Positions 1 through 8,613 of a DNA stretch of 64,000 nucleotides are shown piece after piece (position 1 is the first letter of the stretch; the number at the start of each line of letters is the position of its first letter). This DNA comes from Luteibacter flocculans (GTDB lineage: Bacteria; Pseudomonadota; Gammaproteobacteria; Xanthomonadales; Rhodanobacteraceae): assembly GCF_023612255.1 (NCBI RefSeq), contig NZ_CP063231.1:2338001-2402000 (forward strand). Direction: 5' to 3'. Below the pieces are notes generated by a model. The model saw only the letters and a list, made by a program, of their open reading frames with translations, had not been told where the DNA came from and ran no database searches. The position numbers were made by a program, and so were the translations under genes.

Positions 1-651
1 GCCGGGCAATAGATGGATGTCCAATCGATGCAGACGCCCGAGCGATCCGAATCGCCATTGTGCGGCGGCAATGTCGACGAGCACGGAGGCACGTCCGTCC
101 GTCGAGGGGATCTCACCTGCGATACGTACAGACCACGTGTGTCCATTCGCGTCGAGCCGCAGGCGATCGCCCACCCTGCGTCCGGTTGCCGACAGCACTG
201 CGGAGGAAACGCGGACGGCACGCCCTACGAGAAAATCGCCAAACGCGTCGGCGCCGGCGCCGTTATCCGCGTCCTGGACGGGTGCAGCGCCCAGCCAGCG
301 AAAGATGTCCACGCCGTCGATCGAGACCGGTGTCTTGCCTTCGGCGACGCCGGCCAGCGCGACCACCGGCGACACGCGCATACCGGGCAAGCGCGCAATG
401 CGTGGGTAGAGGTTTTCGTCGAATCCGAATGCATTCGCCGAGCGCACGGTGAGGTCCGCGCTGCCGTTGGCTGCGTGCATCGCCTTGTCGAACTCACCGA
501 GTGCAGAGGCGTTCACGAGATGCACCGCAAAACCGAGTGCAACGCCGAGTGCGATTGCCAATACCGCCGTGAAGAACCGCCCGGGATACGCGCGCCACTC
601 GCTTGCGATGAGCCAGCGGCGCACCACGGGAAGTACCTGCCACTCAGCCAC
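1..651 (-). CDS. FtsX-like ABC transporter permease (N-terminal part, runs off window)
   Basis: Reading the minus strand from a GTG at 651 gives 217 codons without a stop up to the window edge. The start lies 8 nt inside the end of the upstream ATPase gene, so the two are translationally coupled. The protein begins with a short cytoplasmic stretch, then one membrane helix at about residues 25-47 (ALGVALGFAVHL), then a large extracytoplasmic region (ADLTVRS...), the layout of the MacB/FtsX permease family. It should form the membrane subunit of an exporter driven by the adjacent ATPase, similar in arrangement to YbbA/YbbP or LolCDE. The substrate cannot be told. The C-terminal membrane helices are outside the window. 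Confidence 0.85.
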   Translation of the reverse strand, partial: MAEWQVLPVVRRWLIASEWRAYPGRFFTAVLAIALGVALGFAVHLVNASALGEFDKAMHAANGSADLTVRSANAFGFDENLYPRIARLPGMRVSPVVALAGVAEGKTPVSIDGVDIFRWLGAAPVQDADNGAGADAFGDFLVGRAVRVSSAVLSATGRRVGDRLRLDANGHTWSVRIAGEIPSTDGRASVLVDIAAAQWRFGSLGRLHRLDIHLLPG

Positions 652-1306
652 GTTGAACCAGCCCGGTCGGCGTAAGCACGAGTTCGCGATCGGCCGCTGC
701 GGCGGCGACGCGCGAGTGGGTCACAAGCACGACGGCGGCACCCGTGTCGCGCACGCGCTCGACAAACAAGGCCAGCGTACGAGCCGCCGTGTCCGGATCG
801 AGGTTGCCCGTGGGCTCGTCGGCCAGGATCAGCCCCGGCCCATGCACGAGCGCACGTGCCACGGCCACCCGTTGCAGCTCGCCACCGGACAGTTCGCGAG
901 GATAGGCATCGCCGCGTCCTCCCAGGCCGACCGAGGCCAGCATCGTCTCCGCTGCATGCAACGCCTCCTGCGGATCCCGCCCTTGCAGAGCGAGTGGAAG
1001 CGCGACGTTATGGGCGAGGTCCAAGTGCGGTAGGACGTGGAACGCCTGGAAGACAAAACCAATATGGTCGCGCCGCAATCGCGTGCGACCGTCGTCATCG
1101 AGGCTGGCGATGTTTGTGCCGTCTATCGACACCATGCCGGCATCTGGCGAATCGAGCCCCGCGATGAGATTCAACAGCGTGGACTTGCCAGCGCCGGACT
1201 CACCCGTCACCGCAACGAACTCGCCTGCCGCGAGCGCAAGATCGATCCCCTCGAAGAGCGTCCTTCCGCCAGGCACTGCCTTGACCAGGCCAGCGACGTT
1301 CAACAT
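644..1306 (-). CDS. ABC transporter ATP-binding protein, LolD/YbbA type
   Basis: This 220-residue ATPase has Walker A GESGAGKST (residues 35-43), a Q-loop (FVFQAF), signature LSGGE, Walker B ILADEP followed by TGNLD, and a switch histidine (LVTHS). That is the full set of an active ABC nucleotide-binding domain of the MacB/LolD/YbbA export group. GGAG lies 8 nt before the ATG. Its last codons overlap the permease start by 8 nt, so the two subunits form one transporter. The family energises lipoprotein release, peptide export or unknown envelope functions; nothing here fixes the substrate. Confidence 0.93.
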   Translation of the reverse strand: MLNVAGLVKAVPGGRTLFEGIDLALAAGEFVAVTGESGAGKSTLLNLIAGLDSPDAGMVSIDGTNIASLDDDGRTRLRRDHIGFVFQAFHVLPHLDLAHNVALPLALQGRDPQEALHAAETMLASVGLGGRGDAYPRELSGGELQRVAVARALVHGPGLILADEPTGNLDPDTAARTLALFVERVRDTGAAVVLVTHSRVAAAAADRELVLTPTGLVQRG

Positions 1307-1456
1307 CAGGGTGACTCCATGGTAAACGGAGCGCGCAGTCTAACTCGCAGTCTGGTGGGCGCCATGCTGGCGAGGTGAAGCTCCGCTATGCAAATTACGC
1401 CCAGCTATGCGCAAGCACGTGTTCTGCACCGCATTGCGTCAACGCCCCCGCCCTCC

Positions 1457-1613
1457 TGTGGGAGCCGCCATGGCGGCAAGGAATTTGCCGGTGGCAGCCA
1501 GCCTGCTGGCGATGGGAGCTTACCTCGCTGCTACACCGCTTCGTTGGCCTTTCGCCAGCAGGCTGGCTCCCACCTTGCTGTGTTGGCTCGTCGCCGTCAT
1601 GGCGGCTCGCACA
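1457..1613. repeat. Nested REP-like inverted repeats
   Basis: Two inverted-repeat pairs are nested in the gene-free stretch 1307-1758. The outer arms are 1457-1479 and 1591-1613, 23 nt each, with core GAGCCGCCATGGCGGC that is itself a palindrome. The inner arms are 1490-1512 and 1552-1574 (GGTGGCAGCCAGCCTGCTGG..., 22 of 23 positions pair). The outer arm type recurs at 56037-56111. Size, GC content, intergenic position and pairing fit REP/BIME elements mobilised by RAYT-type transposases; no such transposase gene is in the window. The rest of 1307-1758 shows no gene. Confidence 0.75.
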
Positions 1614-1671
1614 GGCAGAGGCACAGGCTTGCCGTCGCGTTCACGCAATTAAACGCGGCCGGAATGAGCGA

Positions 1672-1687
1672 CTTCACCTTGGTGAAG
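1672..1687. promoter_or_regulatory. Perfect dyad upstream of the LOV kinase
   Basis: CTTCACC-TT-GGTGAAG is a perfect 7+7 palindrome 72 bp before the LOV kinase start. It is flanked by a near-direct repeat, CAATTAAACG at about 1647 and CAATTGAACG at about 1694. It could be an operator, but no regulator is assigned and a chance dyad is possible. Confidence 0.3.
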
Positions 1688-1758
1688 ACACCGTCAATTG
1701 AACGGGATCCCGCGCCAGCTCGTGGCACCATCGCGCCTTTCGATGCGAGACGGCTGCC

Positions 1759-3384
1759 ATGGCGGACCACATTCCCATCCACGATACCGGCCCCATGCCT
1801 ATGATTTACGAAGGGCTCGATAAGGAGGCAGGCAGCATTTTCTTTGCGGCGGTATCCACCACGCGGATGCCGATGATCGTGACGGACCCCAAGCAGGCCG
1901 ACAATCCGATCGTCTTTGCGAACCCCGCATTTCTGCGCATGACCGGCTACACATACGACGAGTTGCTTGGGCGGAACTGTCGTCTTCTGCAAGGTCCGGC
2001 AACCGACCAGGCAACCATTGCCGCGGTGCGCGATGCGGTGGCCGCCGAGCGCGAGATCGCCACGGAAATTCTGAACTACAGGAAGGACGGTTCCACGTTC
2101 TGGAACGCGCTGTTCGTGTCGCCTGTGTATGACAGGAACGGCAACGTCATCTATTTCTTCGCCTCGCAGTTGGACATCAGCCGTCGCCGCGACGCGGAAG
2201 AAGCCCTGCGTCAGGCGCAGAAGATGGAGGCTCTTGGGCAACTGACCGGCGGTGTGGCGCACGACTTCAACAATCTCCTGCAGATCATGATGGGCTACGT
2301 CGAGGTCATCGAAGCCGGTCTCAGCCGGCCACAGATCGACACCGCGCGGCTGCTGGGTCTCGCGGGCCGCACCCGCGGCGCCATCCAACGCGCTTCCAAG
2401 CTCACGTCGCAGCTCCTGGCCTTCTCACGCAAGCAAAGCTTGCAGGGCCGCGTGCTCAATCCGAACGACGTCATTCGCAATCTCCACGAGATGCTCGTAC
2501 GCGCACTGGGGGCGGACGTTCGCCTCGATCTGCGCCTGGCGGCAGAGGTGCGCAACGCGCGTCTCGATCCGACCCAGATCGAAGTGGCGCTGCTCAACAT
2601 CGCTTTGAACGCGCGCGATGCCATGGTGGGTTCGCCGGAAAAGACGCTCATCGTGCGCACGCGCAACGCGGCAACCGACGAAATTGCCAGCCAGGGCGAT
2701 CTGGCGGGCCGCGGCGGCGACTTCATTGCCATCGACGTCGTCGACACCGGCAGCGGCATGCCGCCGGAAGTCCTCGCCCACGTGCTGAACCCCTTTTTCA
2801 CCACCAAGGAGGAAGGCAAGGGCACCGGGCTGGGCTTGTCGATGGTCTACGGCTTCGTCCGCCAATCGGGCGGCACCGTCGCTATCCAGTCGGCGCTGCA
2901 ACAAGGCACCACGGTGACGCTCTACTTCCCGGTCACCGAGGCTCCTGCCGACCAGGACGCCGGACAGAGCCAACGCGCCGGCCACACAACGGGGCGACGC
3001 GGGCATGAGCGGGTCCTGGTGGTGGACGATCGAGCGGATCTCGCGGACATCGCCAAGACCATGCTGGAAAGTCATGGCTACGACGTGGTGGCGCTCAGCG
3101 ATGCCCAGGAAGCCCTGGCGGTGCTCGAACGGGACGGCAACTTCGCCCTGCTCTTCAGCGATGTGGTGATGCCAGGGAACCTGAATGGTGTCGCGTTGGC
3201 CCGCCTGGCGCAGGCCCTCCGGCCCGATCTCAAGGTCTTGCTGACCACCGGTTACGCGGAGTCGTCCATCGAACGGACCGACGCGCGCGGCACGGCCTAC
3301 GACGTCATCGACAAGCCGTATGCCATGGTGGACCTGCTGCGCAAGGTTCGGATCGTGCTCGAAGGCCCGAACGGCATCAGTTGA
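1759..3384 (+). CDS. LOV-domain hybrid sensor histidine kinase/response regulator (blue-light receptor)
   Basis: The 541-residue protein has an N-terminal LOV domain with the photoactive-cysteine motif GRNCRLLQG (Cys74) and the flavin-contacting Asn106, Asn116 and Gln137 (FFASQLDI). A HisKA helix follows with the phospho-acceptor at His168 (GGVAHDFNNLLQ), then a HATPase with DTGSGM and GTGLGLS, and a C-terminal receiver at about 418-535 with FSDVVMPG and a conserved Lys (DKPYA). In the LOV-HK family, blue light forms a flavin-cysteine adduct that changes autophosphorylation. All key residues look intact, so a working photoreceptor is likely. It is cytoplasmic with no membrane helix. It ends 74 nt before the desaturase and may be co-transcribed with the lipid operon. 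Its output partner is unknown. Confidence 0.92.
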   Translation: MADHIPIHDTGPMPMIYEGLDKEAGSIFFAAVSTTRMPMIVTDPKQADNPIVFANPAFLRMTGYTYDELLGRNCRLLQGPATDQATIAAVRDAVAAEREIATEILNYRKDGSTFWNALFVSPVYDRNGNVIYFFASQLDISRRRDAEEALRQAQKMEALGQLTGGVAHDFNNLLQIMMGYVEVIEAGLSRPQIDTARLLGLAGRTRGAIQRASKLTSQLLAFSRKQSLQGRVLNPNDVIRNLHEMLVRALGADVRLDLRLAAEVRNARLDPTQIEVALLNIALNARDAMVGSPEKTLIVRTRNAATDEIASQGDLAGRGGDFIAIDVVDTGSGMPPEVLAHVLNPFFTTKEEGKGTGLGLSMVYGFVRQSGGTVAIQSALQQGTTVTLYFPVTEAPADQDAGQSQRAGHTTGRRGHERVLVVDDRADLADIAKTMLESHGYDVVALSDAQEALAVLERDGNFALLFSDVVMPGNLNGVALARLAQALRPDLKVLLTTGYAESSIERTDARGTAYDVIDKPYAMVDLLRKVRIVLEGPNGIS

Positions 3385-3401
3385 GTCCTCGGCCGCGCAG
3401 G

Positions 3402-3430
3402 TGCATCCGATTCGCCCTGGCGAACGTATA
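3402..3430 (+). promoter_or_regulatory. Possible ECF (ChrR-cognate sigma) promoter before the desaturase
   Basis: A TGCATCC element lies 16 nt upstream of CGTATA, ending 28 nt before the desaturase ATG. Promoters of the Rhodobacter RpoE/ChrR group have a TGATCC-like -35 and a CGTA-containing -10 region, so spacing and -10 fit but the -35 has a mismatch. The assignment rests on this similarity and on the sigma gene being in the same operon. Confidence 0.3.
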
Positions 3431-3458
3431 CACCTGCAAGACCGGCAAAGGACTCCCC

Positions 3459-4415
3459 ATGAAGCAGACTGCGACGCCCTCTCCTGCTACCGGCCGCTCC
3501 AGCCGGTATGGTCTGGGGAGGCTGCGCCTGTGGTTCGACGGGGGCGCCGACGTTGCCGTGGGCGACGAGCGACGGATCGACTGGCTGCGCGCGGTACCGT
3601 TCATCGCCATGCATGTGGCCTGCCTGGCGGTGATCTGGGTGGGAGTGTCCACCGTCGCGGTCGTCGTGGCGTGCCTGCTCTACGCCGTACGCATGTTCGC
3701 GATCACCGGCTTTTACCATCGCTACTTCTCGCACCGCGCATTCCGCACGTCGCGTGCGGTGCAGTTCGTGTTTGCCGTGATCGGTGCCGCTTGCGTCCAG
3801 CGCGGCCCGTTATGGTGGGCAGCCCACCATCGGCACCACCATATTCACGCCGACACGCCGCTCGACCCGCATTCGCCCTCCGTGCGGGGCTTCCTTTGGA
3901 GCCACGTCGGCTGGTTCCTGACGCCGGCGGCCTTTCGGACGGATCTGGACCGCGTGCCCGACCTGCGAACGTTTCCGGAACTGCGCTGGCTCGATCGCTA
4001 CGACGTCGTCGTACCCCTGATCCTGGCCGTTGTCCTGTATGCGCTGGGCGCAGGCCTGCATCGCTACGTGCCTTCGTGGCACACCGACGGTCCGCAGATG
4101 CTCGTCTGGGGCTTCTTCATTTCCACCATCGTGCTGTTCCACGCCACCGTCACCATCAACTCGCTGGCCCACCGCTTCGGTCGGCGGCGCTTCCCGACCC
4201 GCGACGACAGCCGCAACAATCTGTGGCTTGCGCTCATCACCTTCGGCGAAGGCTGGCATAACAACCACCATTTCTATCCCGGCTCGGCACGGCAAGGTTT
4301 TCGCTGGTGGGAGATCGACCTGACCTGGTACGGCCTGAAGGCCATGGAAGCGTTGGGTCTGGTCTGGGAACTCAAGCGCGTACCCGCGTGGATACACGCC
4401 AAGGCGAGGTACTGA
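3459..4415 (+). CDS. Acyl-CoA/acyl-lipid desaturase
   Basis: This 318-residue integral membrane desaturase has the three histidine boxes of the di-iron family: HRYFSH (87-92), HHRHHH (123-128) and HNNHH (267-271), plus the extra His in NSLAHRFG. Hydrophobic segments at about 47-80, 103-112, 184-200 and 213-230 place the boxes on the cytoplasmic side. The ATG at 3459 has AGGA 8 nt upstream; an in-frame start at 3381 would overlap the kinase gene and is less likely. It should introduce a double bond, probably delta-9-like, in membrane acyl chains. It is the first gene of the sigma/ChrR lipid operon and ends 2 nt before the next start. Confidence 0.9.
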   Translation: MKQTATPSPATGRSSRYGLGRLRLWFDGGADVAVGDERRIDWLRAVPFIAMHVACLAVIWVGVSTVAVVVACLLYAVRMFAITGFYHRYFSHRAFRTSRAVQFVFAVIGAACVQRGPLWWAAHHRHHHIHADTPLDPHSPSVRGFLWSHVGWFLTPAAFRTDLDRVPDLRTFPELRWLDRYDVVVPLILAVVLYALGAGLHRYVPSWHTDGPQMLVWGFFISTIVLFHATVTINSLAHRFGRRRFPTRDDSRNNLWLALITFGEGWHNNHHFYPGSARQGFRWWEIDLTWYGLKAMEALGLVWELKRVPAWIHAKARY

Positions 4416-4417
4416 TC

Positions 4418-5701
4418 ATGCGTGTCGCCGTCATCGGCTCCGGTATCGCGGGTCTGGCTACTGCCTGGATGCTCCGCAACGAACACGAGGTCACGCTGTT
4501 CGAGGCGAACGACTATCTCGGCGGCCATACCCATACGCACGACATCGCGCTCGATGGGCAGTCCTATCGGGTGGACACGGGCTTCATCGTGCACAATCGC
4601 GCCCACTATCCGCTGCTGCACGGGCTGTTCGACGAACTGGGCGTCGCCTCGCGGCCCACGACGATGAGCTTTTCGGTGCGCCACGCCGGCACGGGCCTCG
4701 AGTACAACGCCGCCACGCTCGATACGCTGTTCTGTCAACGTCGCAATCTGGTCTCGCCGCGCTTTCTTGGCATGGTGCGCGATCTTCTGCGGTTCTACCG
4801 CGAGGCGCCCGCGCTTCTCGACCTCACCTCGCCTGGCCCCAGCCTCGGCGATTATCTTGCCGAGCACCGTTACGGCGAAGCCTTCCGCGATGAGCACCTG
4901 GTGCCGATGGCGTCGGCGTTGTGGTCGTCACCGGCCCACGCCATCCTCCACTTTCCCGCGCGGTACCTCGTCCAGTTCATGGCCAATCACCAGATGTTGC
5001 AGGTGGAGAAGCGCCCGCAATGGCTGGTGGTGGACGGTGGCTCCTCGACTTACATACAGGCCATGCGACGCCAATGGCAGATCGACGAGCGGTTGTCCTG
5101 CCCCGTCTGGGCCGTGACCCGGCATCCGCAGCATGTCGTCATCACCTCGCTGCATGGTCAGGAAAGCTTCGACCACGTGGTGCTGGCCTGCCACAGCGAC
5201 CAGGCACTCGGGCTGCTCGCTGATCCGTCGGACCAGGAGCGCGAGATCCTGGGCGCCATTCCCTACCAGACCAACGATGTCGTGCTGCACACCGACGCCC
5301 GCGTCCTGCCGCGTCAACGCAAGGCCTGGGCGGCGTGGAACGCGCGGATTCCTGCGGGACCCAGCGAGGCATGCACGGTCAGCTACTGCATGAACATCCT
5401 CCAGGGCATCGCCTCGCCGCGCCCCTTCATCGTGAGCCTCAACCTCGCGGCGTCCATCGATCCGTTGCATATCCTCCGTCGCATGTCGTATGCGCACCCG
5501 GTCTACACCGCCGACAGCGTCGCGGCGCAGGCGCGAAAGCACGAAATCCAGGGACAGCGGCGTACCTGGTTCGCCGGTGCGTACTGGGGATGGGGCTTCC
5601 ATGAAGATGGCATGCGCAGCGCGGTCGAGGTCGCCTCCGCACTGTCGGGTCAAAACACGACCACGACACAAGGCACGTCGCGCCGTGGAGTGAGCGCATG
5701 A
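4418..5701 (+). CDS. FAD/NAD(P)-binding amine-oxidase-like protein (COG2907)
   Basis: The 427-residue protein starts with a Rossmann dinucleotide-binding motif (VIGSGIAGLATAW, residues 4-16) followed by the acidic strand end LFEAND and GGHTHTH. It continues as an amine oxidase/phytoene-desaturase-like fold to the C-terminal FAD motif GAYWGWGFHEDGM. COG2907 proteins occur with DUF1365 and CFA-synthase genes in ChrR-controlled operons of many proteobacteria. Rhodobacter homologues have been linked to unusual (furan) fatty-acid formation, but the exact reaction here is inferred. The start follows the desaturase stop by 2 nt and the stop overlaps the next ATG (ATGA). Confidence 0.85.
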   Translation: MRVAVIGSGIAGLATAWMLRNEHEVTLFEANDYLGGHTHTHDIALDGQSYRVDTGFIVHNRAHYPLLHGLFDELGVASRPTTMSFSVRHAGTGLEYNAATLDTLFCQRRNLVSPRFLGMVRDLLRFYREAPALLDLTSPGPSLGDYLAEHRYGEAFRDEHLVPMASALWSSPAHAILHFPARYLVQFMANHQMLQVEKRPQWLVVDGGSSTYIQAMRRQWQIDERLSCPVWAVTRHPQHVVITSLHGQESFDHVVLACHSDQALGLLADPSDQEREILGAIPYQTNDVVLHTDARVLPRQRKAWAAWNARIPAGPSEACTVSYCMNILQGIASPRPFIVSLNLAASIDPLHILRRMSYAHPVYTADSVAAQARKHEIQGQRRTWFAGAYWGWGFHEDGMRSAVEVASALSGQNTTTTQGTSRRGVSA

Positions 5702-6495
5702 GCTTCGCCAGCGCCATTTACGAGGGCCGCGTGGTGCATCGTCGCCACACGCCGACCCAGCACGCCTTCAGCTACCGCATGGCACAGATCTACCTCGATC
5801 TCGACGAAGTAGACGACGTGTTCCGTTCACGCTGGTTCTGGTCGGTGAATCGGCCGAACCTCGCGGAGTGGCGGCGTTCCGATTTCATGGCACCACACGA
5901 CCGGCCCCTGGCCGAGGTCGTTCGCCAGAAGGTAGAAGCTCAGACAGGGAAACGTCCGCAAGGACCGGTGCGGATGCTCGGACATCTCCGCTACGGCGGC
6001 TACGTGTTCAATCCGGTCACCTTTTATTACTGCTACGCCGCGGACGGCGAAACGCTCGAAGCGATTGTCGCGGAGATCACCAATACGCCCTGGCGCGAAC
6101 GTCACGCCTACGTGCTGCCGGTGGATCGCGCCGACGCCCACGGGCGCGCCATGAGCTGGGCCTTCGACAAGCGTTTCCATGTCTCGCCGTTCATGGCCAT
6201 GGCACGTCGCTACGACTGGCGCTTCACCGCCCCAGCCGACGATCTCCGCGTGCACATGAAAGTGCACGACGCCGACACCTGCGAGTTCGACGCCACCCTG
6301 GCACTTCAGCGCCAGCCGCTGACCGGACCCGCCCTCGCCCGGCTGTTGTGGCGCTACCCGCTCATGACGATGCAGGTCATCGGCGCGATCCACTGGCAGG
6401 CACTGCGCCTGTGGAGCAAGCGTACGCCCGTCCACGATCACCCACCCGAAGCCGCTTCCCTCCCCGAGGCGCGCGCACCAGGAACTGCGCCGTGA
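5698..6495 (+). CDS. DUF1365 domain-containing protein
   Basis: This 265-residue protein is typical of DUF1365 (COG3496): IYEGRVVHRRHTP at the N-terminus, GHLRYGGYVFNPVTFYYCY in the middle, and NTPWRERHAYVLP with KRFHVSPF further on. Members almost always sit between a COG2907 oxidoreductase and a CFA synthase, as here, so a role in cyclopropane or otherwise modified acyl-lipid chemistry is inferred; no activity is proven. Overlaps of 4 nt at both ends (ATGA, GTGA) show tight translational coupling in the operon. Confidence 0.88.
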   Translation: MSFASAIYEGRVVHRRHTPTQHAFSYRMAQIYLDLDEVDDVFRSRWFWSVNRPNLAEWRRSDFMAPHDRPLAEVVRQKVEAQTGKRPQGPVRMLGHLRYGGYVFNPVTFYYCYAADGETLEAIVAEITNTPWRERHAYVLPVDRADAHGRAMSWAFDKRFHVSPFMAMARRYDWRFTAPADDLRVHMKVHDADTCEFDATLALQRQPLTGPALARLLWRYPLMTMQVIGAIHWQALRLWSKRTPVHDHPPEAASLPEARAPGTAP

Positions 6496-7784
6496 ACGAA
6501 CTCACCAGGACTCCCTCCCTACCCTTGCGCACGCCTGCGGCTCCCGCGCTGGACCGCTGGCTCCGCAACCGCCTGATCGACCGACTGGGCGGACTTCGTC
6601 ATGGCAGCCTGCTGCTGCGCGATGCATTCGGAGAACGCGAGCTGGGCGACGCCGAACCCGCGTCGCCGCGTATCGAGCTGGTGGTTTCCGATCTCCGTTT
6701 CTACCGCTCGCTCGCCACTCATGGCAGTGTCGGTGCCGCGGATGCCTATATCGAAGGCCACTGGCACTGCAACGACATCGTCGGGCTCGTGCGCCTGCTG
6801 GTACGCAACCGCGACCTGCTCGATGCCATGGAGAGCGGCGCTGCCCGCCTTGGCGGCGCGGCCATGCGCCTGTGGCATGCCTTCCGCGAGAACACACGAT
6901 CCGGTAGCCGCCGCAACATCGCCGCGCATTACGACCTGGGCAACCCGTTCTTCGCGTTGTTCCTCTCGCGCGATCTCATGTATTCGTCCGCTCTCTGGTG
7001 CGACGAGACGGACAGCCTCGACCAGGCATCCACCCGCAAGCTGGACGTGATCTGCGCCAAGCTCGACCTGAAGCCCGGCATGCGCGTCATGGAGATCGGC
7101 ACGGGCTGGGGCGGCTTTGCGATCCACGCCGCACGCCACTACGGTTGCCACGTCACCACCACCACGATCTCCAAGGAACAACACCAGCTGGCAACCCAGC
7201 GCGTTGCCGAGGCGGGGTTGCAGGATCGCATCGAACTTCTGCTGCGCGACTACCGGGACCTCGACGGCACCTACGATCGCGTGGTGTCCATCGAGATGAT
7301 CGAGGCCATCGGCGCTCGCTACATGGAGACCTATTTCGCGAAGATCGGTGCGCTGCTGTCCGCCGACGGCGTGGCGCTGGTGCAGGCCATCACCATCGAA
7401 GACCACCGCTACGCACAGGCCCTTGCCTCGGTAGATTTCATCAAGCGCCACGTCTTCCCGGGAAGCTTCATTCCGTCCATCGCCGCCATGCTGACAGCGA
7501 AAACGCGTGCCAGCGATCTCGCGCTCGTGCATCTGGAGGACTTCGGACTCTCCTACGCCCATACGCTGCATGCGTGGCGCGAGCGCTTTCTTGCACGCCT
7601 CGACGACGTGCGCCGGCAAGGCTTCGACGAACGCTTCATGCGCCTGTGGGACTTCTATCTCGCGTACTGCGAAGGCGGCTTCCTCGAACGCTCCATCGGC
7701 GTATCGCACCTCCTGCTCGCCAAGCCGGGCGCTCGGCCCGCGCTCGGGCGTTGGACGGCCAACGCCGAAGGACAGCCGGTATGA
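6492..7784 (+). CDS. cfa: Cyclopropane-fatty-acyl-phospholipid synthase
   Basis: The 430-residue protein has a sterol-carrier-like N-terminal region (about 1-100, with DAYIEGHW) and a class-I SAM methyltransferase domain with motif VMEIGTGWGGFAIHAA. Family signatures AHYDLGNPFF, YSSALW, SIEMIEAIG, IKRHVFPGSFIPS and YCEGGF are all present. The enzyme adds a methylene group from SAM to double bonds of membrane phospholipids. The GTG start overlaps the DUF1365 stop by 4 nt. The length is slightly above E. coli Cfa (382). In the ChrR operon it would protect unsaturated lipids against singlet oxygen. A second, shorter paralogue lies two genes downstream. Confidence 0.92.
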   Translation: MNELTRTPSLPLRTPAAPALDRWLRNRLIDRLGGLRHGSLLLRDAFGERELGDAEPASPRIELVVSDLRFYRSLATHGSVGAADAYIEGHWHCNDIVGLVRLLVRNRDLLDAMESGAARLGGAAMRLWHAFRENTRSGSRRNIAAHYDLGNPFFALFLSRDLMYSSALWCDETDSLDQASTRKLDVICAKLDLKPGMRVMEIGTGWGGFAIHAARHYGCHVTTTTISKEQHQLATQRVAEAGLQDRIELLLRDYRDLDGTYDRVVSIEMIEAIGARYMETYFAKIGALLSADGVALVQAITIEDHRYAQALASVDFIKRHVFPGSFIPSIAAMLTAKTRASDLALVHLEDFGLSYAHTLHAWRERFLARLDDVRRQGFDERFMRLWDFYLAYCEGGFLERSIGVSHLLLAKPGARPALGRWTANAEGQPV

Positions 7785-7806
7785 CCGTGAACGTGCGGAG
7801 GCACCC

Positions 7807-8613
7807 ATGAACCATGTGCTGCAACTAGGCATCCTCGCGTGCGTCATGCTCGCGCTGATGACCGCAGGTTGGGTCTGGCAGCGCCGGCACCGGAACGCCG
7901 GCATCGTGGACGTGCTCTGGGCGGCCGGCCTGGGCATGTCGGCGCTGTGGATGGCAGCGACGGGCTCGGGAGGATGGCTGCCTCGTCTGCTCGTGGCGAT
8001 CCTTGGTGCGGCTTGGTCGGTGCGCCTCGCGTTGCACCTTTGGCAGCGTGTGCGCGATGAAGAAGAAGATGGTCGCTATCGCTACCTTCGTTCGCACTGG
8101 AAGGGGCATCAAGGGAAGTTCCTCGCCTTCTTCCTGGCCCAGGCCGCACTCGTCTTGCTTTTCTCTCTTCCGTTCATGGCAGTGGCGGCAAACCCCACCC
8201 AGACGCTCAACGGCTGGGCCGTGCTCGGCGTGATCGTCTGGGTGGGGAGCGTCGCGGGGGAAGCCATCGCGGATCGCCAACTGGCGCGCTATCGCAGGCA
8301 GCCCGAGAGCCGGACGCGGACATATCGCGGCGGCCTGTGGCATTACTCCCGCCACCCGAACTACTTCTTCGAGTGGCTGCACTGGTTCAGCTACGTGGCA
8401 CTGGCCGTCGGGTCGCCACTGGCGTGGCTCGCCTGGCTCGGCCCTGTGGTGATGTTGGGCTTCCTCCGCTGGCTGAGCGGCATTCCGTTTACGGAAGCGC
8501 AGGCGCTGCGCTCGCGCGGCGAAGACTACCGCGACTATCAGCGCAGCACGCCCATGCTGTTCCCCTGGTTTCCCAAACCCGTTAAGGACTCCCATGAACA
8601 CGACGCTCGCTGA
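7807..8613 (+). CDS. DUF1295 membrane protein (steroid 5-alpha-reductase-like)
   Basis: This 268-residue polytopic protein has about six hydrophobic segments and a C-terminal signature GGLWHYSRHPNYFFEWLHWF shared by DUF1295 and isoprenylcysteine methyltransferase/steroid-reductase-fold enzymes. Such proteins bind NAD(P)H or SAM at the inner membrane and act on lipids; the substrate here is unknown. A CGGAGG site precedes the ATG. The 3' end overlaps the next gene by 20 nt. DUF1295 genes are regular members of ChrR/sigma lipid operons. Confidence 0.87.
   Translation: MNHVLQLGILACVMLALMTAGWVWQRRHRNAGIVDVLWAAGLGMSALWMAATGSGGWLPRLLVAILGAAWSVRLALHLWQRVRDEEEDGRYRYLRSHWKGHQGKFLAFFLAQAALVLLFSLPFMAVAANPTQTLNGWAVLGVIVWVGSVAGEAIADRQLARYRRQPESRTRTYRGGLWHYSRHPNYFFEWLHWFSYVALAVGSPLAWLAWLGPVVMLGFLRWLSGIPFTEAQALRSRGEDYRDYQRSTPMLFPWFPKPVKDSHEHDAR

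Noticed and set aside
6519-7937. 472-codon minus-strand frame over the cfa gene
   Set aside because: It is antisense to a gene with clear methyltransferase motifs.
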